The notes beneath the pieces were generated by a model. It had not been told where the DNA came from and searched no databases. It saw only the letters and a program-made list of their open reading frames with translations. Of a stretch of 18,759 nt of DNA, positions 7,380-14,441 are shown piece by piece. Origin of the DNA: DASSFZ01 sp036514635 (GTDB lineage Bacteria > Chloroflexota > Anaerolineae > Fen-1058); contig DATBWU010000275.1 in NCBI GenBank assembly GCA_036514635.1, forward strand, positions 1 to 18,759, given 5' to 3'. A program made the translations under genes and the position numbers. Each line of letters opens with the position of its first letter. Position 1 is the first letter of the stretch.

Positions 7380-7780
7380 TGGCCGTGCTAAAGGTTCTGG
7401 ATTCCTATGCCATCCTTGCCTTTTTAGGGGACGAACCCAGTGCCGACCAGGTGAGAAACCTGTTGCTGCGGGCCGAGGAGGGCAAGGTGCAGTTAGCGAT
7501 GACCGTGATCAATCTCGGAGAGGTCTGGTATGCCATCGCACGGGCTGATTCTCAGGATTCGGCAGACCGCCTGACGCAGGAGATTCGGGGCATGGCTATC
7601 GAGTTTGTGGAGGCGGATTGGGTGTTGGCTCGGGCAGCAGCGGCGCTCAAGGCGAAGGGCGGCGCGGCTTATGCGGATTGTTTCGCCGCGGCGCTGGCTA
7701 AACTGCGAAAAGGTGAAGTGGTTACAGGCGATCCCGAATTCAAGCGGTTGGAAAGTGCGGTCAAGATCGCGTGGCTGTAA
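7379..7780 (+). CDS. vapC: PIN-domain toxin (VapC-like ribonuclease)
   Basis: A 133-residue PIN-domain protein filling the usual toxin length. The acidic active-site positions are present: D8 (VLDSYA), E48 (NLGEVWY), D100 (AYADCFAAALA) and D118 (VTGDPEF). These coordinate Mg2+ for RNA cleavage in VapC proteins; the target here (tRNA, rRNA or other) cannot be read from sequence. It starts within the last base of the antitoxin stop, so the two form one operon. Nothing suggests decay. The pair lies between two direct copies of a double-hairpin repeat. Confidence 0.92.
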   Translation: MAVLKVLDSYAILAFLGDEPSADQVRNLLLRAEEGKVQLAMTVINLGEVWYAIARADSQDSADRLTQEIRGMAIEFVEADWVLARAAAALKAKGGAAYADCFAAALAKLRKGEVVTGDPEFKRLESAVKIAWL

Positions 7781-7821
7781 GCGCCGCGTGCATGAGCAGC
7801 TGGTGATTGCACACATCTTGA

Positions 7822-7875
7822 ATGCTCGCCGACCGCGTCCGCGCGGTCGGCCCGCGAGGACGCGGGCCTGGAGCA
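7822..7875. repeat. Double-hairpin REP-like repeat, copy 2
   Basis: Second copy of the repeat at 6808-6860. Its first hairpin is GACCGCG/CGCGGTC where copy 1 has GTCCGCG/CGCGGAC: both sides of one base pair have changed together. The second hairpin, GCCCGCG/CGCGGGC, is identical. It lies 42 bases after the PIN gene and 30 bases before murI. Confidence 0.85.
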
Positions 7876-7904
7876 CTTGTGGATAATCACCAGATGAGCA
7901 GGAC

Positions 7905-8732
7905 ATGAGCAACTCTTCTCCCATCGGCGTCTTCGATTCCGGCATTGGCGGCCTGAGCGTGTGGCGCGAAATCGCCCGCCAACTGCCGCACGAGGACACG
8001 CTCTACTTCGCCGACCCAATCCACATTCCATACGGCCCGCGTTCGCTGGAAGAGATCCGCGCGTTCTCGGAAGCGATCGCGCGCTTTCTGCTCGATCGCG
8101 AATGCAAAGCGATCGTCGTCGCGTGCAACACGGCCTCGGCAGCAGCGCTGAAAGACCTGCGCGCGGCGTTCCCGACGATCCCGTTCGTCGGCATGGAGCC
8201 GGCAGTGAAGCCCGCTGCCGAAACGACGCGGACGCGCGTCGTCGGCGTGCTGGCGACGCCGGCCACGTTCCAGGGCGCGCTGTTCGCCAGCGTCGTCGAG
8301 CGCTTCGCCAACGGCGTGCAATTGATCAATCAGGTGTGCCCGGGCCTGGTCGAGCAGATTGAGGCCGGTGATCTGGCGTCGCCCAAGACCGAGGCGATGC
8401 TGCGCGGCTTCCTTCAACCGATCCTCGATGCGAACGCCGATACGATCGTCCTCGCCTGCACGCATTATCCATTCGTCATCGATTCGATCCGGCGCATCGC
8501 CGGGCCGGGCGTCAGCGTGATCGATCCCGCGCCTGCGATTGCGCGGCAGACGAGTCGTGTGCTGGCCGAGCGTGGCTTGAGCGCGCCCGCCTCGCGCGCC
8601 GGGAGGCATCGTTTTTTTACCAGCGGCGATCGCGATGTCTTTCGCCATCTGCTCGATCGACTGGCGCTTGCGGGGGGTGAGATTGAGGCGGCCATGTGGC
8701 AAAATGATCGCGCACTGGCTGCAATCGAGTGA
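7905..8732 (+). CDS. murI: Glutamate racemase
   Basis: Cytoplasmic cofactor-independent enzyme converting L-glutamate to D-glutamate for peptidoglycan. The 275-residue length is normal. Family motifs are in order: IGVFDSGIGGLSV near the N-terminus with the first acidic residue, PYG at 42-44, the first catalytic cysteine C74 in ACNTAS, and the second, C185, in ACTHYP. The ATG at 7905 puts the FDSGIGG motif at residues 10-16, as expected. A moderate AGCAGG precedes it. No other cell-wall gene is adjacent. The presence of murI indicates peptidoglycan synthesis, useful for placing the host. Confidence 0.96.
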   Translation: MSNSSPIGVFDSGIGGLSVWREIARQLPHEDTLYFADPIHIPYGPRSLEEIRAFSEAIARFLLDRECKAIVVACNTASAAALKDLRAAFPTIPFVGMEPAVKPAAETTRTRVVGVLATPATFQGALFASVVERFANGVQLINQVCPGLVEQIEAGDLASPKTEAMLRGFLQPILDANADTIVLACTHYPFVIDSIRRIAGPGVSVIDPAPAIARQTSRVLAERGLSAPASRAGRHRFFTSGDRDVFRHLLDRLALAGGEIEAAMWQNDRALAAIE

Positions 8733-8760
8733 ATGGACTTTATCGGAAACAGGAGTTACT

Positions 8761-8830
8761 CCACGAAGTCACACGAAGGGGCACGAAGAGTGGCTGGTTT
8801 TCCTTTGTGTTGCTTCGTGTGTCTTCGTGG
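8761..8830. repeat. Palindromic intergenic repeat, CACGAAG type
   Basis: CCACGAAGTCACACGAAG (8761-8778) pairs with CTTCGTGTGTCTTCGTGG (8813-8830) at 17 of 18 positions, with a 34-base loop. It lies between murI and the histidine kinase gene and would be transcribed in front of the kinase if the two are co-transcribed. Confidence 0.8.
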
Positions 8831-8877
8831 ATCGGCTGATTTTCTAGAGAGTCTAATGATCGGATGCGGAGATCGCT

Positions 8878-10374
8878 GTGTCGGCACCTGCGCTTACCCT
8901 GATCTTTTTCTTCTACGGCCTGGCCTTTTTCAGCATGGGCCTGGCGATCACGCTGGAATACGGTCGTAGCTCCGATGCACGACTGCGCCATGCCTTGCGG
9001 CCACTGGCGGCGTTCGGCTTCATCCATGCCGTGCACGAGTGGCTGGAGATGGCCGAGAACCTGCGAGCCTTTCCCTGGCAACAGAACTATCCGCTGGCCT
9101 GGGAAAGCCTGCGCATCATGCTCCTCGCTTATTCGTTCCTCTCGTTGAGCACGTTTGGCGCGTCGGTGCTGTCGCCCACCGCCAATCTCCGGCGCGTCAG
9201 CGGGCTGGTGCCACTGGTGCAGGTAGCGGTGTGGGGCTTTGGGGCGCTGGCCTTTCGCAGTCAGTATTCGCTCGACGGCACATTGTGGCAGGTGCTCCAC
9301 GTGTGGACTCGCTACGTGCTCGGCGTGCCTGCAGCGCTGCTCGCATCGGCCGGACTGATTGCGCAGCAGCGAGCATTTCGGCGGGCGGGCCTGGTGCAGT
9401 TTGGCCGCGATAGCCTGTGGGCGGCGGTCGCCTTCGCGTGGTACGGTCTTGTGGGCCAGACCTTCACGAATACCAGCCCCTTGCCCCCATCGAACGTCAT
9501 CAATCAAGAACTGTTCATGCGGCTGTTCGGTTTCCCGATCCAATTGCTGCGTGCCTGCGCAGCAATCATGGCAGCGTTTTTCGTCACCCGCTTCTTGCGA
9601 TCATTCCAGGTGGAGGCCCAGCGCCAGATCGTGGCCCTGCAAGAAGCGCGCCTGCAGGAGGCCGAGCGGCGCGAGGCGCTGCGCGGCGAGCTGCTGCGCC
9701 GGGTCGTCGCTGCGCAGGAATCCGAGCGGCAGCGCATCGCCCGCGAGCTGCACGACGAGACCGGCCAGGCGCTCACCGCGATCGGCCTGGGGTTGCGCGG
9801 CGCATCGACCACGCTGTATCAAGATGTCGAGAAGGTGGCGCGCAACCTGCGCGAGTTGGAAGGCCTGGTCGGTCGCGCGCTGAACGAGCTTCAGCGATTG
9901 ATCGCCGATCTGCGCCCGTCGCATCTGGACGATCTGGGCCTGCCCGCAGCCTTGCGCTGGTACGCGGGCGAAGTCCAGAGCCGCGTGCCGCTTCAAGTGA
10001 ACGTCGAAGTGGCCGGCGAGCCGCGCCCGATGCCGTCGGCAGTGAACACGGCCCTCTTCCGCGTGGTGCAGGAGGCGCTCACCAACGTCGTCAAGCACGC
10101 GCAGGCGAAGACCGCGACTGTGCGGCTGGCCTACCAACCGGGCGCGGTGGGCGTGCAAGTAGAAGATGACGGGCGCGGCTTCGACATCGGCACGCTGGCG
10201 AACCCCAATCGCCCGTCGTGGGGCTTGCTTGGGATGGAAGAGCGCGCTACACTGGTAGGCGGCCAGTTCGGCCTGTACTCACAGCCGGGGAAGGGCACGC
10301 GCGTCGAAGTCGTCATCCCCGATGATCGAGAAACAAAGGAACACAATGGCGATTCGCCTGTTGCTGGTGGATGA
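8878..10374 (+). CDS. NarL-system sensor histidine kinase (seven-TM N-terminal region, HisKA_3)
   Basis: A 498-residue membrane kinase. About seven hydrophobic segments fill residues 3-236, starting LIFFFYGLAFF and ending AAIMAAFFVTRF, with no recognisable sensor fold. An Arg/Glu/Ala-rich coiled coil (about 238-275) leads to the HisKA_3 box ESERQRIARELHDETGQALT with the phospho-acceptor H292. The HATPase domain has the N-box VQEALTNVVKHA (N403), DDGRGFD near 430-436 and the glycine-rich GLLGMEERATLVGG. The GTG at 8878 is favoured by GGAG six bases upstream; nearby ATGs are out of frame. The response regulator gene begins 29 bases before this one ends, so they are one transcript and almost surely partners. 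The signal sensed is unknown. Confidence 0.93.
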   Translation: MSAPALTLIFFFYGLAFFSMGLAITLEYGRSSDARLRHALRPLAAFGFIHAVHEWLEMAENLRAFPWQQNYPLAWESLRIMLLAYSFLSLSTFGASVLSPTANLRRVSGLVPLVQVAVWGFGALAFRSQYSLDGTLWQVLHVWTRYVLGVPAALLASAGLIAQQRAFRRAGLVQFGRDSLWAAVAFAWYGLVGQTFTNTSPLPPSNVINQELFMRLFGFPIQLLRACAAIMAAFFVTRFLRSFQVEAQRQIVALQEARLQEAERREALRGELLRRVVAAQESERQRIARELHDETGQALTAIGLGLRGASTTLYQDVEKVARNLRELEGLVGRALNELQRLIADLRPSHLDDLGLPAALRWYAGEVQSRVPLQVNVEVAGEPRPMPSAVNTALFRVVQEALTNVVKHAQAKTATVRLAYQPGAVGVQVEDDGRGFDIGTLANPNRPSWGLLGMEERATLVGGQFGLYSQPGKGTRVEVVIPDDRETKEHNGDSPVAGG

Positions 10375-10996
10375 TCACGCCGTGGTGCGATCCGGCCTGC
10401 GGATGTTGTTGGAGAGCGAGGCCGATGTCGAGATTGTCGGCGAAGCCGGGACGGCGCGCGAGGCGCTCGACGCGGTGCCGCAATTAACGCCCGACATTGT
10501 CTTGATGGACATCGGCCTGCCCGACCTGTCCGGCATCGACGCCGCGCGCGAGATCAAGCGACTGCGCCCCGAGACGGCCATCGTCGCGCTGACCATCCAC
10601 GAGGACGAAGAATACTTCTTCAAGATGCTGGAAGCCGGCGCGAGCGGTTACGTGCCCAAGCGCGCCGCGCCGGAAGAATTGCTCACAGCCATTCGCGCGG
10701 CGGCGGCGGGCGAAGTGTATCTCTATCCTTCGCTGGCAAAACTGCTGGTCAAGGACTACCTGATGCAGGAACAAGCGACGAAATCCACCGGCACGCTCGA
10801 CGGCCTGACCTCGCGCGAGCAGGAGGTGCTGGCGCACCTGGCCGACGGCGCGAGCAACCCCGAGATCGCCGAGACGCTGAACATCAGCCCCAAGACCGTC
10901 GCCCGGCATCGCGAAAACATCATGCGCAAGCTGAACCTGCATTCCCGATCCGATCTGGTGAAGTACGCCATTCGGAAGGGGATCATTCAAGCATAA
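10346..10996 (+). CDS. NarL/FixJ family response regulator, LuxR-type HTH
   Basis: A 216-residue cytoplasmic transcription regulator. The receiver domain (1-120) has the acidic pair D9-D10, the phospho-acceptor D55 in VLMDIGLPD, T83 and K105 in GYVPKRA, all in place. The LuxR-type helix-turn-helix (about 152-212) has LTSREQEVLAHLADGASNPE followed by SPKTVARHRENIMRKL. The ATG at 10346 follows AAAGGA by a few bases and places the DD pair at the normal position. It overlaps the kinase gene by 29 bases. Targets are not evident; the next gene downstream is on the opposite strand. Confidence 0.95.
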   Translation: MAIRLLLVDDHAVVRSGLRMLLESEADVEIVGEAGTAREALDAVPQLTPDIVLMDIGLPDLSGIDAAREIKRLRPETAIVALTIHEDEEYFFKMLEAGASGYVPKRAAPEELLTAIRAAAAGEVYLYPSLAKLLVKDYLMQEQATKSTGTLDGLTSREQEVLAHLADGASNPEIAETLNISPKTVARHRENIMRKLNLHSRSDLVKYAIRKGIIQA

Positions 10997-11034
10997 GTCT
11001 GACCTCGCGAGAAGTTACGCACTTGAACCGCGAA

Positions 11035-11126
11035 GGCGCAAAGAACGCCAAGTTTCTTTAGTTCTTTGCGCCCGCCTGCCCCGCGTTCTTTTGCGGGGTT
11101 GCGTCGCTTGCCCCCTTCAAGGGGGT
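11035..11126. repeat. Hairpin cluster between convergent genes
   Basis: GGCGCAAAGAAC (11035-11046) pairs perfectly with GTTCTTTGCGCC (11061-11072). CCCCGC/GCGGGG (11079-11098) and CCCCC/GGGGG (around 11111-11125) form two further hairpins. The segment at 11103-11119 repeats 4871-4887 exactly. Because it separates convergent genes, it could end transcription from both sides, though there is no clear T-tract. Confidence 0.65.
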
Positions 11127-11159
11127 CGCGGTGAGATCGGTCTCATGGCCGTAAGTCCT

Positions 11160-11459
11160 TTATGTGTACACCACCGAATTATCCTCGCCGAACGGGCCGG
11201 GAACGTACGCATCGGCAGCCCAGTCGTTCTCCCAGCGTTTCCCATCGAGCCAGTACCGGAAGTGAAAGATCTGCCCGCGCGGCAACTCGATCGAGATCGT
11301 GAACGCGCCGTCGGTCTTGCGCTTCTTCATGGGGTGGCTGGCGCGATCCCAGTTGTTGAAGTCGCCGGCCAGGGACGCCGTCGTCGCCCCGACTGTGCCC
11401 GGCAGCTCAAACGTCACGCGGCATGTCTTCCTGTTCTTGGGATAGGATTTCTTCAGCAA
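11160..11459 (-). CDS. Stand-alone isoamylase early-set / glycogen-binding (CBM48-like) domain protein
   Basis: A 99-residue protein that consists of little more than one E-set/CBM48-type domain, the fold found at the N-terminus of glycogen branching and debranching enzymes and in AMPK beta subunits. Visible family features are VTFELPGTVGATTASLAGDFNNWD, then PMKKRKTDGAFTISIELPRG, then FHFRYWLDGKRWENDWAADAYVPGPFG. It probably binds alpha-glucan; no catalytic domain is attached. The start is TTG at 11459, supported by a perfect AGGAGG five bases upstream on the minus strand. Upstream, 11471-11639 separates it from the divergent metallopeptidase gene. No glycogen enzymes are nearby. Confidence 0.87.
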   Translation of the reverse strand: MLKKSYPKNRKTCRVTFELPGTVGATTASLAGDFNNWDRASHPMKKRKTDGAFTISIELPRGQIFHFRYWLDGKRWENDWAADAYVPGPFGEDNSVVYT

Positions 11460-11639
11460 GGCGGCCTCCTGTGCCCAGGCTGTATTGGTCTGATGAGTCG
11501 ATCGCGAGCGTGATTATACTGGATTTGACTCTTCGCCGCGATTTGACATCGCCCTGTGACCGGCTAGAATCGACCCCGCCGCACTGACCGCACAATCCGC
11601 TTCCGCGAAGCGATCGACCGGACGGAGAAGGGGGCTTGG

Positions 11640-12713
11640 GTGAGTCGCGCCTACGACCTGCTGTACAGCCCTGAGACGCTCAAGCTGGAAATCCTGACCA
11701 CGCCGATTAACCGGCTCGGTTACACGATCGAGGGTACGTTTCTAGAAGAAGCCATCCGCATCGTGCGTCAGGATATGAAGCGGGTCGGCATCACCAGGCT
11801 CCAGCCGCTGTTTTATCTCTCCAACGGCTACGGCTGCATCGAAGGTGTGCCGAACGTCTCGCTGTCGTTCACCAATTGCGACGACCTGATCGCCGAGCTG
11901 AACGAGGAGTTTCGCCACTTCCGCTACTCGCCGGAAGAGATCATCGACGTGCTGCGCCACGAAGTCGGCCACGCCTTTTGCTACGCCTACAAACTGTTTC
12001 GGACGCCGGAGTTCCGGCGCATCTTCAAAGTGAAGGGGCACTTCTTTCGCACGTACCCGGCGACCGAGCGTTACATCCTGCGCGTCAACCCGTGGAGCAA
12101 AGAGTTCGTCAATCCCGGCGGCGATTACTACGCCCAGAAACATCCGGACGACGACTTCGCCGAGACGTTCATGGTGTGGATGAAGCCTCGCCAGAACTGG
12201 CGCAAGTTATACCAATCGCGACCCGGCGCGCTGCGTAAACTGGAATACGTCGATCGGGTCGTGAAGCAGTATGGTCGCACGCCGCCGCTCGTCGAAAGCA
12301 ATCCGGAGATGATCTACGAGCCGATTGACAGCCTGACCATGACTGCCGCGCGCTTCCTGAAAGCCCGGCTGACCAAGTATCGCCGCCGCGCGACCGGCTA
12401 CGTCGATCCCGATCTGAAAGCGATGTTCCTCAAGCGCCCACCCTATGTGAACCGTCGCCCGGCCCGAACGCACCACCGCGCTCACGCCTTCCTGCGCGCG
12501 TACCGGCGCATCTTGATCCCGCGCGTGGCCCGCTGGGCTAACGTGGATGAGAGTGTCATCACCGAGTTGATCGACAAACTCATGGTTCGCGCACGCGCGC
12601 TCGACCTGTGGATGCGCCACGACGAGTCCGAGCGCAAGGTTATCGAGTTGACGGCATACCTGGCTCACCGGTGTACCAACTTTGCTCAACAGGGCATGTT
12701 CTTCGTGGAGTAG
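11640..12713 (+). CDS. Putative HExxH zinc metallopeptidase-like protein
   Basis: A 357-residue protein without signal peptide or membrane segment. HEVGH (H107, E108, H111) lies in the helix IIDVLRHEVGHAFCYAYKL, the classic zinc and general-base motif. The best third-ligand candidate is E175 in DDDFAETFMVW, 64 residues later, a gluzincin-like layout. The C-terminal half is Arg/Lys-rich (ARLTKYRRRATGYVDPDLK and HHRAHAFLRAYRR). The resemblance is to the conserved 'putative zinc-binding metallopeptidase' families; I cannot name the exact one or its substrate. The start is GTG at 11640, with purine-rich GGAGAAGGGGG upstream. It stands alone, flanked by a palindrome downstream. Confidence 0.8.
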   Translation: MSRAYDLLYSPETLKLEILTTPINRLGYTIEGTFLEEAIRIVRQDMKRVGITRLQPLFYLSNGYGCIEGVPNVSLSFTNCDDLIAELNEEFRHFRYSPEEIIDVLRHEVGHAFCYAYKLFRTPEFRRIFKVKGHFFRTYPATERYILRVNPWSKEFVNPGGDYYAQKHPDDDFAETFMVWMKPRQNWRKLYQSRPGALRKLEYVDRVVKQYGRTPPLVESNPEMIYEPIDSLTMTAARFLKARLTKYRRRATGYVDPDLKAMFLKRPPYVNRRPARTHHRAHAFLRAYRRILIPRVARWANVDESVITELIDKLMVRARALDLWMRHDESERKVIELTAYLAHRCTNFAQQGMFFVE

Positions 12714-12718
12714 GATTC

Positions 12719-12774
12719 ACCGCAGTGGGCGCAGAGAACCTCAAAATCCTTGCGATCTCTGCGCCCTCTGCGGT
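12719..12774. repeat. Palindromic intergenic repeat, CGCAGAG type
   Basis: ACCGCAGTGGGCGCAGAG (12719-12736) pairs with CTCTGCGCCCTCTGCGGT (12757-12774) at 17 of 18 positions around a 20-base loop, starting 6 bases after the metallopeptidase stop. It shares CGCAGAGGGCGC-type motifs with the insertion inside the ABC ATPase gene. Confidence 0.8.
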
Positions 12775-12892
12775 TTAATCTGTGACGCTATCTGACACAC
12801 GGGCGTGTTACACTGTCGGCAGACTTGCGCCCCCGGCGACGCGATCCCCACATCGACCCGACACTTACGCCGAGGGTTCACAGGAGATTGCC

Positions 12893-13177
12893 ATGCTTGC
12901 CGACCAGATCGATGCCATCGTCGCCGAGTTCACCCGTCGGCGTGTTCCCTTCTCGCATCGCGATGTCGCCGAGCGCATCCCCGATCTGCCGGCCTGTGCG
13001 CTGTCCCTCGTCCGGCGATATGTTCACGCCAGGATGATGCGCGCGCCTTCGTATCACCTGCACCTGGCGCGCTTTGTGGGCGAGGGGTTGACACTGATGT
13101 GCATCCCGCGTGAAACCGCGCCGACAGTATCGACGCGCTTGGAAGTGCCCGCCCGTGTGGTGAGATCAATTACGTGA
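12893..13177 (+). CDS. Small hypothetical protein, possibly winged-helix-like
   Basis: A 94-residue protein that I do not recognise. It is predicted to be soluble. The first two thirds (DAIVAEFTRRRVPFSHRDVA and SLVRRYVHARM) look helical and basic, and the C-terminal part (FVGEGLTLMCIPRE) could form a beta hairpin, a pattern compatible with a small winged-helix DNA-binding domain, but this is a guess. The ATG at 12893 is chosen for AGGAG six bases upstream. The frame is open back to 12782, but that part lacks a ribosome binding site and overlaps little beyond repeat sequence. GTTACACTGT occurs upstream at 12807-12816 and again at the promoter at 17091-17119. Confidence 0.55.
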   Translation: MLADQIDAIVAEFTRRRVPFSHRDVAERIPDLPACALSLVRRYVHARMMRAPSYHLHLARFVGEGLTLMCIPRETAPTVSTRLEVPARVVRSIT

Positions 13178-13206
13178 TTACGTAATACGTATTCCGTGAT
13201 CACGCT
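13172..13206. repeat. Low-complexity ACGTAAT/ACGTGAT repeats
   Basis: TACGTGATTACGTAATACGT and the following ATTCCGTGATCACG are built of short self-complementary units, including ATTACGTAAT. They span the junction of two convergent genes and overlap the last codons of the WYL regulator. Confidence 0.4.
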
Positions 13207-14168
13207 TCACGTTCATAGTGCATCGCCGCGCGCCAGGCGTCCGCGCTCACCTCGGCGCGCAGCTCGGCGGGTTCCAGCACCTCCACGTCTCCGCCCCACG
13301 ATCGAATCCACGGCAGCATCTCGCGCGGCTCGCTGACCTTGACCGTCAACAGCAGGCCGCCGCCCTCCAGATCGTCGATCTCCTGCGAGGCGTGCCAGCG
13401 CCGCTCCTTGGCGAGCGACGCTACCCTCGGGCTGAATTCCAGAACCACGTTCACGATGCTCTCGCCGGTCATAATGCCCCAGGCTGATGCCAAATAGGTC
13501 TGCGGATCGAAATCGGGCGGGAGCGTGTAGGTTTCGTCGAGCATCTGCGCGCGCTCCAGCCGATCTAGCTTGAAGGTGCGCAGGTCATTGACGCTGAAAT
13601 CGAAACCGATGATGTAGGCAGAATACCCCGCGCCTGCCGCCTCGATGAAGTACGGCGCGAAGTCCCGCACGTACAGTTCGCCGGTGCGCGGCGAGCGATA
13701 CCACAGGCGCACCTTTCGCCGCTGCGCCCAGCCCAGCGTGATCGCCTCGCGCACCTGAACGTATTGATCGTTGACGGGCTGCCGGGCGATCGATTCCGCC
13801 GTGCGCGCCAGCGACGAGGCCAGCGGCTCCGGCATCGATCCGGCCAGCTTGGTCAGCGCCGAGACGATGTGCGGATCGCGTTCGTCGGCGAAGCGCGCCA
13901 GCAATCGCCCGGCGATGAACAGCGACAGCGCTTCTTGCAGCGTCAGCCGCACGGTCGAGAGGTAATCCTCGCGCACAATGCCGAAGCGCCCGCCGTCTTG
14001 CCAGATGGGGATGCCGCTTTCGCTCAACAGCTCGATGTCGCGATAAGCCGTGCGCCGATCGATGCCGGTCGCCTGGGCGATCTCGATCGCAGTCAAACCC
14101 TGGCTACTGCGGTACAATAATTCTTCGATCTGGCGCAGGCGCGCGGCGCGGCTGGTCATGCGGGTCAT
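13200..14168 (-). CDS. HTH/WYL-domain transcriptional regulator
   Basis: A 322-residue DeoR/YafY-like regulator. An N-terminal HTH_11-type helix-turn-helix (about residues 7-60) shows ARLRQIEELLYRSSQGLTAI and GIDRRTAYRDIELLSESG. The middle has a WYL-type domain (about 145-225; KVRLWYRSPRTGELYVRDF, then YIIGFD and RTFKLDRLERA). The WCX-like C-terminal part includes VVLEFSPRVASLAKERRWH. WYL domains sense ligands such as nucleic acids or small molecules and often control defence or stress genes. The ATG at 14168 is chosen for GAGG upstream; translation from further 5' would run through minisatellite sequence. A second ATG lies at 14159. The gene is divergent from the hydrolase at 14442, a possible target. 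Confidence 0.92.
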   Translation of the reverse strand: MTRMTSRAARLRQIEELLYRSSQGLTAIEIAQATGIDRRTAYRDIELLSESGIPIWQDGGRFGIVREDYLSTVRLTLQEALSLFIAGRLLARFADERDPHIVSALTKLAGSMPEPLASSLARTAESIARQPVNDQYVQVREAITLGWAQRRKVRLWYRSPRTGELYVRDFAPYFIEAAGAGYSAYIIGFDFSVNDLRTFKLDRLERAQMLDETYTLPPDFDPQTYLASAWGIMTGESIVNVVLEFSPRVASLAKERRWHASQEIDDLEGGGLLLTVKVSEPREMLPWIRSWGGDVEVLEPAELRAEVSADAWRAAMHYEREA

Positions 14169-14195
14169 ACGCAACCTCGTTGGGGTGTTGAGGTG

Positions 14196-14201
14196 ATTAT
14201 A
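14196..14201 (-). promoter_or_regulatory. Candidate -10 element for the WYL regulator
   Basis: A perfect TATAAT is read on the minus strand at 14201-14196, 28 bases upstream of the ATG at 14168. At the usual 17-base spacing the -35 position falls at the edge of the minisatellite and shows no clear TTGACA. Confidence 0.45.
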
Positions 14202-14208
14202 CATCGAG

Positions 14209-14401
14209 TGGGTTGGTGGGTTAGCTGGTTGGCTAGCTGGATGGTTAGCTGGTTGGCTAGTTGGATGGATGGTTGGTAGTTGGATGGATGGTTGGCTCGC
14301 CGGTTCACTGACCACTGATCACTGACCACCGACCACTGACCACTGATCACTGACCACTGATCACTGATCACTGACCACTGACCACTGATGACTGACCACT
14401 G
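14209..14401. repeat. Minisatellite: TGGT/TGGA-type array followed by heptanucleotide ACTGACC array
   Basis: 14209-14296 is an irregular array of TGGTTGGCTAGC and TGGATGGATGG units. From 14306 to about 14401 it changes to heptanucleotides ACTGACC and ACTGATC, roughly 13 units. The array fills the gap between the WYL regulator and the divergent hydrolase and separates their candidate promoters. It contains no spacers, so it is not a CRISPR array. Confidence 0.9.
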
Positions 14402-14422
14402 GCTCACTGATTCATCAAACTG

Positions 14423-14431
14423 TGCTATCAT
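14423..14431 (+). promoter_or_regulatory. Extended -10 promoter candidate for the alpha/beta hydrolase
   Basis: TGCTATCAT (14423-14431) matches the extended -10 pattern TGnTATAAT with one mismatch in the hexamer. It ends only 10 bases before the ATG at 14442, so the transcript would be almost leaderless, which fits the lack of a ribosome binding site. The expected -35 region lies at the end of the heptanucleotide array. Confidence 0.4.
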
Positions 14432-14441
14432 CGGCTTGCAC

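Noticed and set aside
7887..8702. A 271-codon minus-strand open frame opposite murI
   Set aside because: murI on the plus strand has all family motifs; the antisense translation is Arg/Ala/His-rich with no recognisable motif.
14209..14401. CRISPR-like array of short repeats
   Set aside because: The units are 4-12 and 7 bases with no unique spacers, and no cas genes are nearby. It is a minisatellite.
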